Assembly (NCBI GenBank): GCA_002311835.1
Contig: DBZY01000049.1
Location: 3,590 to 39,373 of the forward strand
Direction: 5' to 3'
Source: Proteobacteria bacterium UBA1148
GTDB taxonomy: Bacteria > Pseudomonadota > Gammaproteobacteria > Steroidobacterales > Rariloculaceae
DNA: 35,784 bases
Shown here: positions 22,966-30,572 of the stretch, piece after piece
Layout of the letters: each line of letters starts with the position of its first letter
Numbering within the stretch: position 1 is the stretch's first letter
Position numbers and translations under genes: made by a program
The notes under the pieces: generated by a model
What the model was told of the DNA's origin: nothing
Databases searched by the model: none
Seen by the model: the letters and a program-made list of their open reading frames with translations, nothing else

Positions 22966-24129
22966 ATGACCCGAAATAGCGGCCGAATCCATCTCATATT
23001 ATGTATCGTCCCCTTGCTGTGGGGAGCGGGTTTAGCGTCTGTAGCAGCCCAGAGTTCTGAGGAACAAGCTCTGGAGGCAGTGCGCGAGGAGATACACGCG
23101 CTGGAAAGACGTCTAGTGCAGCAGCATGTAGAGCGAGATGCTAGGTACCGCGCTCTTAGGTCATCGGAACTAGAAATGTCGGCTAGTATCAGCGAACTTA
23201 GGATTGTCCAACAAGAGTTGGACGTGCAGCGGGAACGGGTCGGGGAGCTGGAAGAGGATACCGTAGAGGCAAGAGCTCGGTTAGCCGTAGAGCGCGAAGC
23301 CCTGGCCGAGCAAGTACGCGCAAACTACTTCGCTGGGCGCCAGGAGTTGTTGAGGCTATTACTCAATCAGGAAAATCCTGCTCGTCTTGGGCGAGCGATG
23401 GTTTATTACGACTATCTCAACCAAGCGCGGAGCGAACGGGTCATAGCAGTAAATGTTGAGATCGAGGTCTTGCTTAGGTTGGCGCGTAGCAGCGAGCGTG
23501 CGGCTGAGGAGTTGGCGGATTTAGAAGAGACACAGACGAGAGAGCTTGCGGCACTAGGCCATGCACGCGACGAGCGCCAGCAGGTGATCGCACGAATAGA
23601 GCGGGAGATCGTTAATGCGGACAATGATATTCAGCGCTTACGTGAGGAGGAAAGGCGGCTTACTCAGCTCGTAGTGGAACTTGAGGGGCTCATAGTGGAG
23701 TTCCTCGGGGATCCGAATCTGCGCTTCGGTAATGTGAAAGGTGAGTTGCCTTGGCCAATCTCGGGCTCTGTGATCAACGATTATGGTGATGCTCGAGCGG
23801 GAGATCAGCTTAGATGGAATGGCGTCATCATGGGCGCGCCGGCCGGCACGCCCGTTAGGACGGTATATCATGGTCGCGTTGTGTATGCGGATTGGTTACC
23901 CGGCTTGGGCCTTTTGGTGATCGTCGATCACGGTGATGCTTACATGAGCCTTTACGGACATAACGAAACCATCCTAAAGGAGCTGGGGGACTGGGTGGCT
24001 CCTGGAGAAGTTATCGCGCAGGTTGGCGATTCAGGAGGTCAATCTCGCAACGCGCTGCATTTTGAGATACGCCGGAATGGTGAGCCTATAGATCCTCGAC
24101 CATGGATGGTGCCAAGGGCACAAAAGTAG
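22966..24129 (+). CDS. envC: murein hydrolase activator EnvC (LytM-domain)
   Basis: Periplasmic activator of the division amidases AmiA/AmiB. 387 aa (E. coli 419). A signal peptide covers about 1-30 (LILCIVPLLWGAGLASVAAQ). A long coiled coil follows (about 32-245), rich in Glu/Arg/Leu, then a C-terminal LytM/M23 domain (about 260-380). In the LytM domain the metal motifs are degenerate: RWNGVIM in place of the first His motif, and LHFEIR in place of HxH. This is the known state of non-catalytic EnvC. Start ATG 22966 gives a proper signal peptide; the frame is open further upstream. Divergent from yibN, and ctpA follows after 82 bp. Confidence 0.9.
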   Translation: MTRNSGRIHLILCIVPLLWGAGLASVAAQSSEEQALEAVREEIHALERRLVQQHVERDARYRALRSSELEMSASISELRIVQQELDVQRERVGELEEDTVEARARLAVEREALAEQVRANYFAGRQELLRLLLNQENPARLGRAMVYYDYLNQARSERVIAVNVEIEVLLRLARSSERAAEELADLEETQTRELAALGHARDERQQVIARIEREIVNADNDIQRLREEERRLTQLVVELEGLIVEFLGDPNLRFGNVKGELPWPISGSVINDYGDARAGDQLRWNGVIMGAPAGTPVRTVYHGRVVYADWLPGLGLLVIVDHGDAYMSLYGHNETILKELGDWVAPGEVIAQVGDSGGQSRNALHFEIRRNGEPIDPRPWMVPRAQK

Positions 24130-24211
24130 ACATTCGCCGTAGAGCAAGATTCAACCACTCCTCCGCTTATGCTAAGGTGCTAAGCTCGAATTCAGCAATT
24201 ATTTATAACGT

Positions 24212-25444
24212 ATGTCTTTGAAAATAAAAGTTATTCTGATCTTGTTGGGGAGCTCCGCGTTCGGAATCATGGCGTCCATGAGCAGCTACCTGCTCAATGA
24301 GCAGCATAAGCGCAGCGAGATCACCAATAACCCCGCTCCTGTTGAGCAGTTACAGTTGTTAGCTGAAGTTATCACGAGAATCCGCGAGGAGTACGTGGAT
24401 GCGCTGGATGATGAGGAACTTATCGATAACGCTATTGAGGGAATGCTACAAGATCTCGACAGTCATTCCCGGTTTCTCGGCAAAGATGATTACGAGGACG
24501 TACGGATAAGTACGACTGGCCAATATTCTGGAGTCGGGCTCGACATCAGCCTTGAAGAGGGTGAAGTTAGAGTGGTTGCACCGCTGGATGATACCCCGGC
24601 GCAGCGTGCTGGCATCCTTCCCGGTGATATTGTGATCTCAGTTGATGATATTGCTGTAGACACACAAAACACTGCGACAACCATCACCAGAATGCGCGGG
24701 CGGCCTGGAACGCCTGTGACTCTTGATGTCATGCGGGAGGGGACGCAAGAATCTCTGCACTTTGCCCTAACCCGAGCACTGATACATGTGAAGACGGTTC
24801 AGGCTGAGTACCTCGACGACGGATACGGGTACATCCGACTCAATGGATTCACCGACAATACAGGAGCGGAGCTGAGGACAGTCGCTCGGAGGCTAGTTGA
24901 TCAGCAAGATCTGCGAGGTGTAGTACTTGATCTGCGTAATAATCCCGGGGGCGTGTTGGATGCGGCGGTTGAGGTGGCGGACGTGTTTCTAGAGCGTGGA
25001 CTCATCGTCCGCGGCAAAGGGCGTATTCAAGAGGCGCAATTCGAAGAGTATGCGAATCCCGGCGATATTTTCTCAGGCATAGCGGTTGCTGTTCTTGTCA
25101 ACAGGGGATCTGCTTCTGCTTCGGAGATAGTAGCCGGGGCTCTCAAAGATCATCATCGCGCACGCATCGTAGGTGAGCAAACTTATGGGAAAGGGTCAGT
25201 GCAAACTATAATTCCACTTTCGGATGGGCGCGCACTGAAACTGACAACCTCACAGTACTTCACCCCATCCGGGGGGTCTATTAACGGCACGGGAATAAAA
25301 CCTGATTACGTGGTATCTGCACAAAATGCGACACAGCGGTACCGGGGCCCAGGCAGCGACATTGCGCCGGGTGATGACAACCAACTTCAAGAAGCGCTCC
25401 GCGTCATTGGACACAACTCGCTGGCGCTTAGCAGAGCTCCATAA
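24212..25444 (+). CDS. ctpA: C-terminal processing peptidase, S41 family (CtpA-like)
   Basis: Exported protease that trims C-termini of envelope proteins. 410 aa. An N-terminal hydrophobic segment (6-27) acts as a signal or anchor. A PDZ domain lies at about 100-190 (GVGLDISLEEGEV; AGILPGDIVISVDD). The protease domain has LDLRNNPGGVLDAA (239-252), the catalytic Ser in RGSASASEIVAGAL (298-311) and the catalytic Lys327 in TYGKGSVQ. Clustering with envC is common in gammaproteobacteria and suggests a cell-wall hydrolase control role. No clear Shine-Dalgarno precedes ATG 24212. Confidence 0.93.
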   Translation: MSLKIKVILILLGSSAFGIMASMSSYLLNEQHKRSEITNNPAPVEQLQLLAEVITRIREEYVDALDDEELIDNAIEGMLQDLDSHSRFLGKDDYEDVRISTTGQYSGVGLDISLEEGEVRVVAPLDDTPAQRAGILPGDIVISVDDIAVDTQNTATTITRMRGRPGTPVTLDVMREGTQESLHFALTRALIHVKTVQAEYLDDGYGYIRLNGFTDNTGAELRTVARRLVDQQDLRGVVLDLRNNPGGVLDAAVEVADVFLERGLIVRGKGRIQEAQFEEYANPGDIFSGIAVAVLVNRGSASASEIVAGALKDHHRARIVGEQTYGKGSVQTIIPLSDGRALKLTTSQYFTPSGGSINGTGIKPDYVVSAQNATQRYRGPGSDIAPGDDNQLQEALRVIGHNSLALSRAP

Positions 25445-25587
25445 AGTTCGCTGACGCTAAGCTGGGTATAAAGATGAGATTCGTTGGTAGAAGTCTCAAT
25501 AGCCGGACGGTATGGCTAGGCAGAACAGCTTCACAGCCGAGCCGCTTTGCCCCACCGATCCTAGGTGATCATTAACGATACGAGGAC

Positions 25588-25950
25588 ATGCTTAAATTTT
25601 ACAGTGTTCTTGGCCGCCGTCTCCACGGCTATCGTAGATTATTGTGGTGTTTGGCGGCGTTTGCCATCCTAGTTTTTATCGGCACCATATTTTGGTCGGA
25701 ACCAATGGACGATCAAACGTACGCGCTCGGTTCCATTGTCCTTTTGCTGTGGGCGCTCAGTCTAATTGTGGTGAGCCAAGCATTCTCTACTCCTGCGCCA
25801 GCATTCAATCCGGCGGCGGGCTTGATGGACAGAATTAGGGTCCGAGTCGCGCGTGGTTTCAGATGGATCATGGCTATCACTACGACGGGACTCTTCTGCT
25901 TTGTGATTCTGCTATCTTTTAAGGCGTCAGGTTTATTCCTTAGGGGCTGA
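25588..25950 (+). CDS. small integral membrane protein, unknown function
   Basis: 120 aa; I do not recognise a family. Three hydrophobic segments are visible: about 19-36 (LLWCLAAFAILVFIGTIF), 46-64 (LGSIVLLLWALSLIVVSQA) and 94-113 (IMAITTTGLFCFVILLSFKA), with basic loops (RRLHGYRR; RIRVRVARGFR) that suggest cytoplasmic sides. Start ATG 25588 with GAGG just upstream. It is isolated by 143 bp from ctpA and lies before the thioesterase gene. Confidence 0.75.
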   Translation: MLKFYSVLGRRLHGYRRLLWCLAAFAILVFIGTIFWSEPMDDQTYALGSIVLLLWALSLIVVSQAFSTPAPAFNPAAGLMDRIRVRVARGFRWIMAITTTGLFCFVILLSFKASGLFLRG

Positions 25951-26005
25951 GCAGAAGGGGGCAAGTGTTAGATTGATGGGCGCTGGTGATTGACAGGGCA
26001 GGACA

Positions 26006-26524
26006 TTGGTAGAAACCACATTAAACGAGCAGTTTTTACGAGAATGCGAGTGTTTCGGATGCGGGACATCTAATCCGAATGGATTACAGCTGAAGGTTCG
26101 TCTTGATCCCAGCGATTCAGAGCGAATAGTTGGGCGTTTCACGCCTAGTGAAGCACTTATCGGGTTCCCTGGGATCACACACGGAGGAGTTGTATTTACT
26201 GCACTTGATTGCATGGCGACTTGGGCAGGCATGATGCTTGTGGAAGGCCCAAAGGCCCTTTGGTTATTGAGGACCGCACAAGTTACCTACCATCGACCAG
26301 CGCGAGAAGGGGAGCCACTAAATCTGTCCGCAACGATTCCGAAGCAAGCAAAACTCGGGGCGCCACAACTCGTACACAATGAAGCTAGAAACGAGGCTGG
26401 CGACTTGCTAGTGCACGGCCAATACAAGATTGTTCCCTTGACTGCCGACAAATTTAAATCGGTGTTGGCAATAGATGAGATGCCACAAGATTGGGCGTCG
26501 TGGCTAAACCTGCCCGCTTCTTAA
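26006..26524 (+). CDS. PaaI-type hotdog-fold thioesterase
   Basis: 172 aa. The hotdog signature FPGITHGGVVFTALDCMATW (54-73) contains the HGG motif of the PaaI/thioesterase 4 group. The N-terminus has a CFGCGTSNPNGLQL element (16-29), common in this subfamily. These enzymes hydrolyse acyl-CoA thioesters; the substrate is unknown. It starts with TTG (26006) after an AGGG/AGGA-like element; no ATG exists before the conserved region. Probable single gene. Confidence 0.87.
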   Translation: MVETTLNEQFLRECECFGCGTSNPNGLQLKVRLDPSDSERIVGRFTPSEALIGFPGITHGGVVFTALDCMATWAGMMLVEGPKALWLLRTAQVTYHRPAREGEPLNLSATIPKQAKLGAPQLVHNEARNEAGDLLVHGQYKIVPLTADKFKSVLAIDEMPQDWASWLNLPAS

Positions 26525-26568
26525 CAACGCTGATTTCAGAGTGAGGAGATGAACTATATGGTGGGCCA

Positions 26569-26649
26569 ATGAACGAAGAAAATATTTTCGAGGGCGAGGT
26601 GCGCGTGACAAAAAATACTTTTCCATATACAGCGCGCCGGGTGTTTTAA
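26569..26649 (+). CDS. 26-codon small open frame, doubtful
   Basis: ATG 26569 opens a 26-codon frame (MNEENIFEGEVRVTKNTFPY, then TARRVF) ending at TAA 26649. It begins within the overlapping stop of a 4-codon frame that follows GGAG. No family is recognised. It may be a remnant of a longer protein, because after its stop the same frame continues with plausible residues into the Met-rich leader below. Confidence 0.25.
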   Translation: MNEENIFEGEVRVTKNTFPYTARRVF

Positions 26650-26673
26650 GAGGTGGTGTTGATCGGAGGCGGC

Positions 26674-26700
26674 ATGAGAATGTTTCGTATGCAGATGTGA
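26674..26700 (+). CDS. possible Met-rich leader peptide before the methyltransferase
   Basis: ATG 26674 follows GGAGG (26665-26669) at a 4-nt gap and encodes MRMFRMQM. Its TGA (26698-26700) overlaps the GTG start of the next gene. Four of eight residues are Met. It could couple translation of the methyltransferase or be chance; see findings. Confidence 0.35.
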   Translation: MRMFRMQM

Positions 26701-27326
26701 CAAAGCCGTACGGTGAGAAAGATGCTGGCGGGCTCTGGAATATTCCAGCAGCCGATCGCAACAAAGAACCCATTCTTGCAGTGCTTCAAAGCGTCCTTCC
26801 GACGAGAGGTCTAGTAGTGGAAGTTGCTAGTGGCACAGGCCAGCATGTGATCCACTTCGCTAAAAATCTCGGGGGACTTACTTGGTTGCCGTCTGACCCA
26901 GATGCCGAATTTCGCAAATCGATCGAAAAACGGACACGGGATTCGGGGTTGAAAAACGTGAGAAAGCCTCTGAATCTGGATGTTTTAGATAATCCTTGGC
27001 CGGTAGGTGAGGCGAGTGCAGTTTTATGTATCAACATGATTCATGTCGCTCCCTGGAAGGCAACGCGAGCGCTTATTCATGGGGTGGAACACATTCTATC
27101 TGAGGAGGGCGTATTGTTTATGTATGGGCCCTATCGCCGCTCCGGAACACACACCGCCCCAAGCAACGAGGCGTTCGACGTGCGCCTTAGAGACCAGAAT
27201 CCAGATTGGGGAATACGGGACCTGGAAGATGTTGAGAAACTTGGGGAGCGCGTTGGATTATTTTTAGATGCAGTGGTCGAGATGCCAGCGAATAACCTTA
27301 GTCTTGTGTTTAGACTCCAGCGTTAA
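26697..27326 (+). CDS. DUF938-type SAM-dependent methyltransferase
   Basis: 209 aa. The N-terminus has the family element AADRNKEPIL (18-27) followed by SAM motif I VVEVASGTGQHVIHFA (40-55), an acidic residue at SDPD, INMIHVAPW (about 111-119) and GPYRRSGTHTAPSNEAFD. These mark DUF938 class I methyltransferases, whose substrate is not established. The GTG start at 26697 overlaps the stop of a short upstream frame. The same frame stays open upstream to 26553 without any standard start codon. Confidence 0.85.
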   Translation: MTKPYGEKDAGGLWNIPAADRNKEPILAVLQSVLPTRGLVVEVASGTGQHVIHFAKNLGGLTWLPSDPDAEFRKSIEKRTRDSGLKNVRKPLNLDVLDNPWPVGEASAVLCINMIHVAPWKATRALIHGVEHILSEEGVLFMYGPYRRSGTHTAPSNEAFDVRLRDQNPDWGIRDLEDVEKLGERVGLFLDAVVEMPANNLSLVFRLQR

Positions 27327-27401
27327 TATCTCGTAGCAAAACCCTGGCAGAATGTGTAACGCGAATAAAACTCTATTTTTAATTTTGCAGAGGACGTGAC
27401 T

Positions 27402-27676
27402 ATGACACAGGCGGCCGCGAGACACATACTGGTTGAGAATGAGGAATTCTGTGCACAGCTTAAGGAGCAGATAGCACAGATTTCTCGGCACTCGCTCAAG
27501 AACACTCTACCTGTCCTTCCGGAAAACGGGGCGGTGATCTCGGATCCTTCAATCCAGGCCAAATGGTTCAGGAGTTTGACTCGGTTGTGTTTAGCGCAAC
27601 AGTCAACGAAGTTCAGGGTCCGGTAAAAACACAGTTCGGCTATCATCTTATTGAGGTTACAAGTCGAATCGACTGA
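27402..27676 (+). pseudogene. parvulin-type peptidyl-prolyl isomerase (PpiC-like), frameshifted
   Basis: Reading from ATG 27402 (GAGGA seven bases upstream) gives TQAAARHILVENEEFCAQLK EQIA, a parvulin N-terminus. At about 27474-27480 the homology jumps to another frame, which reads DFSALAQEHSTCPSGKRGGD, then LGSFNPGQMVQEFDSVVF, and ends TQFGYHLIEVTSRID with TGA at 27674-27676. The two halves join into a near-complete ~93-residue PpiC, missing roughly KNGA. The pattern fits a 7-nt deletion, or a sequencing error. The downstream part is well conserved, so the lesion is recent or not real. Confidence 0.85.
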
Positions 27677-27688
27677 TTCTCACGTTTC

Positions 27689-28159
27689 ATGAAACATTTA
27701 ATTCCTCCGCCGTGCTTATTATTAGTGTTTTTGCTCATGGGCACGATCTCCCCGAATGTGGCATTTGGGGACGCGGAGTTGGATAGCAACTGGGATCGTT
27801 GGGAAGCCGCTAACGTAACGAACTACGAATATCGGTATCAGAAAGTCTGTTTATGCCATCGAGACATGCCGTCCGATACCATCGTTACTGTCCGCGAGGG
27901 TAATATCATTGGGGTTCGGTACGATCGGGAGAATTATCTCAATGAAATTCCCGTTTCCCCTGAGAAATATGACTGGTTCAGAACGGTTGATGATTTATTT
28001 TTGCTGGTGGCCCGTGCTCTGGAGCGTGAGGCGACTGTTCGGGTGAGCTATGAGCAGGAGCTTGGATACCCCATACGGATTTACATCGACTATGAGCAGG
28101 ACATGGTAGGCGAGGAAGTAGAATTGCACGTTCTGGAACTGCGCGAGTTAGCTGATTAG
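27689..28159 (+). CDS. exported DUF6174-like protein
   Basis: 156 aa. Signal peptide at about 1-26 (LLLVFLLMGTISPNVAFG). The mature part begins with NWDRWEAANVTNYEYRYQKVCLCH (34-57; Cys54 and Cys56), then TIVTVREGNIIGVRYD, TVDDLFLLVARAL and YPIRIYIDYEQDMVGEE. This W..N..NY.Y....C.C / TVDDLF / G-P--I-ID pattern is that of DUF6174, of unknown function. It lies 12 bp after the broken parvulin gene. Confidence 0.8.
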   Translation: MKHLIPPPCLLLVFLLMGTISPNVAFGDAELDSNWDRWEAANVTNYEYRYQKVCLCHRDMPSDTIVTVREGNIIGVRYDRENYLNEIPVSPEKYDWFRTVDDLFLLVARALEREATVRVSYEQELGYPIRIYIDYEQDMVGEEVELHVLELRELAD

Positions 28160-28233
28160 TCAAATTGACTCATGTCATGCAGCGAGGCAGACAAGAAGAG
28201 CTGTCTATTTATCAGTGAACATTAGTGCCGATA

Positions 28234-28262
28234 TTGACCCTTTCGTAGCTCACCCGTACAGT
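28234..28262 (+). promoter_or_regulatory. candidate sigma70 promoter of the RRM gene
   Basis: TTGACC (28234-28239), a 17-bp spacer and TACAGT (28257-28262). It would give a 5' leader of about 150 nt before ATG 28417. Long leaders are common for small RNA-binding/cold-responsive genes, but nothing in this leader proves regulation. Confidence 0.45.
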
Positions 28263-28416
28263 GGTGGTAGCGCACGAAGAGGCGCTTATGGTCGCAGCCC
28301 ACCGAAAATGCGTCTTTTATAGAAGCCAGGATCGGTTGCTAGTCAGATGGCTCGGTTTTACGTCGTTAATCGAGGCACTTTGAATCAGAAGAAAAACGAC
28401 GCGAGAGTCTGTTTTG

Positions 28417-28668
28417 ATGAATATTTATGTCGGAAATTTGTCCTATACATTAGAGGAATCTGAACTGCAGGATGCGTTTGCAGAATTCGGTGAAGTTTCT
28501 TCCGTAAAGGTCCTATCGGATCGGGAAACAGGGCGGTCGAGGGGGTTTGGATTCGTTGAGATGCCGAATCAGGCTGAAGGCGAAGCAGCTGTGGCGGCAC
28601 TAAACGGAAAAGATGTGGGTGGACGAGCGCTGCGGGTAAACGAGGCTAGACCTCGTGAGGAGCGCTAA
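28417..28668 (+). CDS. small RRM-domain RNA-binding protein
   Basis: 83 aa, essentially a single RRM. RNP2 is IYVGNL (3-8) and RNP1 is RGFGFVEM (42-49), with the usual TLEESELQDAFAEFGEV helix and NGKDVGGRALRVNEARPREE end. Such proteins bind single-stranded RNA; in cyanobacteria and some proteobacteria they are cold-induced. ATG 28417 is used; a TTG lies directly before it. Monocistronic, with a candidate promoter and a ~150-nt leader. Confidence 0.92.
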   Translation: MNIYVGNLSYTLEESELQDAFAEFGEVSSVKVLSDRETGRSRGFGFVEMPNQAEGEAAVAALNGKDVGGRALRVNEARPREER

Positions 28669-28907
28669 GTCTCTTTAACAAACCGCGTTCTTCGGGAAAT
28701 AGATCCCCCATAATTACAGCGTGGATGGAGCCCTGAAAGTAAAGCGGGGCTGGTGGGCAGAGGAAACGAGAATCGGCCGATAGGCTCGATCTCGGTGGTG
28801 TCCTTTGTCACGGATCGGTGCTGCGCCACTTCCAACGCCTGCTTCGATGGGACGTGAGCTGCAGGATCGACAAGGACTGTAAGAAAACTATCTAACCTTC
28901 AATGGGC

Positions 28908-28983
28908 GCGCCCGTAGCTCAGTGGATAGAGCACTGCCCTCCGGAGGCAGGGGGCGGAGGTTCGAATCCCTCTGGGCGCGCCA
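28908..28983 (+). tRNA. tRNA-Arg (anticodon CCG)
   Basis: 76 nt with encoded CCA. Acceptor GCGCCCG pairs with TGGGCGC (one G-U), discriminator G, then CCA at 28981-28983. The D arm is AGCTCAGTGGATAGAGC. The anticodon arm is CTGCC-CTCCGGA-GGCAG with CCG at 28941-28943. The T arm contains GGTTCGAATCCC. Very close to E. coli tRNA-Arg(CCG). DNA to its right looks like accessory content. Confidence 0.96.
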
Positions 28984-28992
28984 ATAAATACT

Positions 28993-29052
28993 GGTGGTTG
29001 TAGCTTAGTTAGCGGACTTGAAGGGCGTTACGAGTTCCAATACACCCACTAA
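28993..29052 (+). other. tRNA-like remnant, doubtful
   Basis: Ten bases after the tRNA lies GTGGTTGTAGCTTAGTTAGC, which looks like an acceptor strand plus D-arm (GTAGCTYAGT). About 40 bases on is GAGTTCCAATACACCCAC, whose end pairs with GTGGTTG at 6 of 7 positions. No proper anticodon arm or CCA follows. A decayed second tRNA is possible. Confidence 0.25.
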
Positions 29053-29165
29053 GCCCCCCGATTCGGGCCTGCTAAGGTCGGACGACTTGTTTTCACGTTC
29101 CGGAACCTGGAGTAGACTCGGGAAGCGAGCCGAGGCGCTGATCTGCACAATCGGAGGGGACACCA

Positions 29166-29852
29166 ATGCGCTTTCTTGGGTTGTTGATGCTATGGCCGGG
29201 ATTCGTCCTGGCGCAGGGATGGGTCGAGTACGCCAACGTGGAAGAGGGTTTCTTCGCTAATTTCCCAGGTGAGCCGAAGGTTGAAGAGACTACCTGGGAG
29301 TCTGAGTACGAGGCCACCTTTCCGGCGCGCGTCTACAGCGTCGACACGGACCGGGGCCGCTATTCCATGACAGTGATCGACTATCGGGACGCGGAGAGAA
29401 TCCACACGGAGCGGGTCAGAGACAGGGACTGCCCCCCGGGGGCCGAGACCTGTTCGGGCGGGACAGCGGTTACGGCGAACACCGGCATCGGCTACTGGAG
29501 AGTTGATGTGCAGGCATCGATGGTTTACGGGGCCTGGCAATTCCTGCAACGCGACGCCGAGGTGACGCATTTCATGTGGAATAACATAGACTTCGTGGAA
29601 GGCCTACAGCTCTATCTCACCAACCCTGATCATTCTCGCACCTTCGCCTCGCTTTACCTGCACGCAGATCGCCTGTACATCCTCGAGGCCACAACGCCTG
29701 AGGGTGTGCGGGGGGCGGGCCTTTTCCAGCAGTCGCTGGTGTTTCTCGACGAGGAGGGGAACCGCATTGACTATGACCGCATCCACCATAACTCGGCTCC
29801 GCCTCCCCCTCGTCTACGCGATGCTGAATCTTATGAATACCTTGAATGCTGA
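29166..29852 (+). CDS. exported protein of unknown function
   Basis: 228 aa. Signal peptide (RFLGLLMLWPGFVLA, 2-16). The mature start GWVEYANVEEGFFANFPGEP resembles secreted bacterial domains with a FPGEP-V motif, but I cannot assign a function. Two Cys lie close together (DCPPGAETC, about 88-96). A strong Shine-Dalgarno (GGAGGGG) precedes ATG 29166. The gene is markedly GC-rich compared with the origin block, suggesting a different history. It is followed after 29 bp by a DUF6152 gene in the same direction. Confidence 0.7.
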   Translation: MRFLGLLMLWPGFVLAQGWVEYANVEEGFFANFPGEPKVEETTWESEYEATFPARVYSVDTDRGRYSMTVIDYRDAERIHTERVRDRDCPPGAETCSGGTAVTANTGIGYWRVDVQASMVYGAWQFLQRDAEVTHFMWNNIDFVEGLQLYLTNPDHSRTFASLYLHADRLYILEATTPEGVRGAGLFQQSLVFLDEEGNRIDYDRIHHNSAPPPPRLRDAESYEYLEC

Positions 29853-29881
29853 TCAATTGCCCATATTTTCAATAGTGCCAA

Positions 29882-30298
29882 ATGGATATGATGGCTAAAT
29901 TGACTCTCGTGACGACTAGCGCCTTGGCTCTCGCGTTACCCACCTGGGCTCATCATTCCCATGGCAACTATGAAAATGAGTTTGTCGATCTGGAGGGCGT
30001 CGTCACGGAAGTGCACCTGCTCAACCCGCATTCCTGGGTCTTCATGGAAGTCACAGACGATACTGGTCAGAAGACCATGTGGGGGCTGGAAGCCTCGGCT
30101 CGAGGCGTGCTTGAGAGGATCGGCGTCACGTACGACTATATCGGTCCGGGTGAAGCCATCAAGGTGCGTTGCAATCCGCTCAGGAACGGGAGCCCCGAGT
30201 GTCTGCTCGGGTTCCTGCAAGGCAGAGACAGGATCGTCAAAGATTGGGACGGCTCTGGTGCAAGGCCCGTCGACGACGGGTTCTTCGATCTGGAGTAG
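29882..30298 (+). CDS. exported DUF6152-family protein
   Basis: 138 aa. Signal peptide (about 1-23, TLVTTSALALALPTWA) followed by HHSHGNYENEF. Then come the DUF6152 hallmarks DLEGVVTEVHLLNPHSWVFM, TGQKTMWGLEA, and GVLERIGV...GPGEAIKVRCNPLRNG. The function of the family is unknown; such genes occur repeatedly in marine and soil proteobacteria beside exported proteins such as the one at the right edge of this window. Confidence 0.8.
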   Translation: MDMMAKLTLVTTSALALALPTWAHHSHGNYENEFVDLEGVVTEVHLLNPHSWVFMEVTDDTGQKTMWGLEASARGVLERIGVTYDYIGPGEAIKVRCNPLRNGSPECLLGFLQGRDRIVKDWDGSGARPVDDGFFDLE

Positions 30299-30338
30299 TG
30301 GCCTGACCGATGCGGCGACTGATCCCTAGGAGGAGTCC

Positions 30339-30558
30339 ATGTTGAAGAGACTCGCGGCCGCAACAGTGATTGCCGTCGGTCTGGTCCTTAGCGTTTTGTA
30401 TCGGGTTGACCGCCTCGCTGGGCGTCGCTGCATACGTACAGGCGCAGCAGGCACAGAACTATGAGATCACGCAAGTCGCGGACGGGCTCCATAGAGCCGC
30501 CGAAAATTCCCACCGTCCGGTATTTTCGCTTTTGCTCGAGAGCGCCGCAGTTCACTGA
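30339..30558 (+). pseudogene. fragment of an exported metallo-hydrolase-like gene, frameshifted and truncated
   Basis: A perfect AGGAGG precedes ATG 30339, which reads MLKRLAAATVIAVGLVLS before homology shifts by one base near 30393. The next frame reads LTASLGVAAYVQAQQAQNYE, then ITQVADGLHRAAENSHRPVF, and ends at 30558. This resembles the signal peptide and first strand (YEI-KVADGLYRA-N--H--VF) of exported metallo-beta-lactamase-fold proteins, cut off before the HxHxDH motif. A start region with one frameshift and a lost 3' part fits a decayed gene. Confidence 0.6.
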
Positions 30559-30572
30559 CGATAAGGTTTTCT

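Noticed and set aside
29050..29080. CCCG-ATT-CGGG hairpin after the tRNA, considered as a terminator
   Set aside because: Stem is only four pairs and no T run follows.
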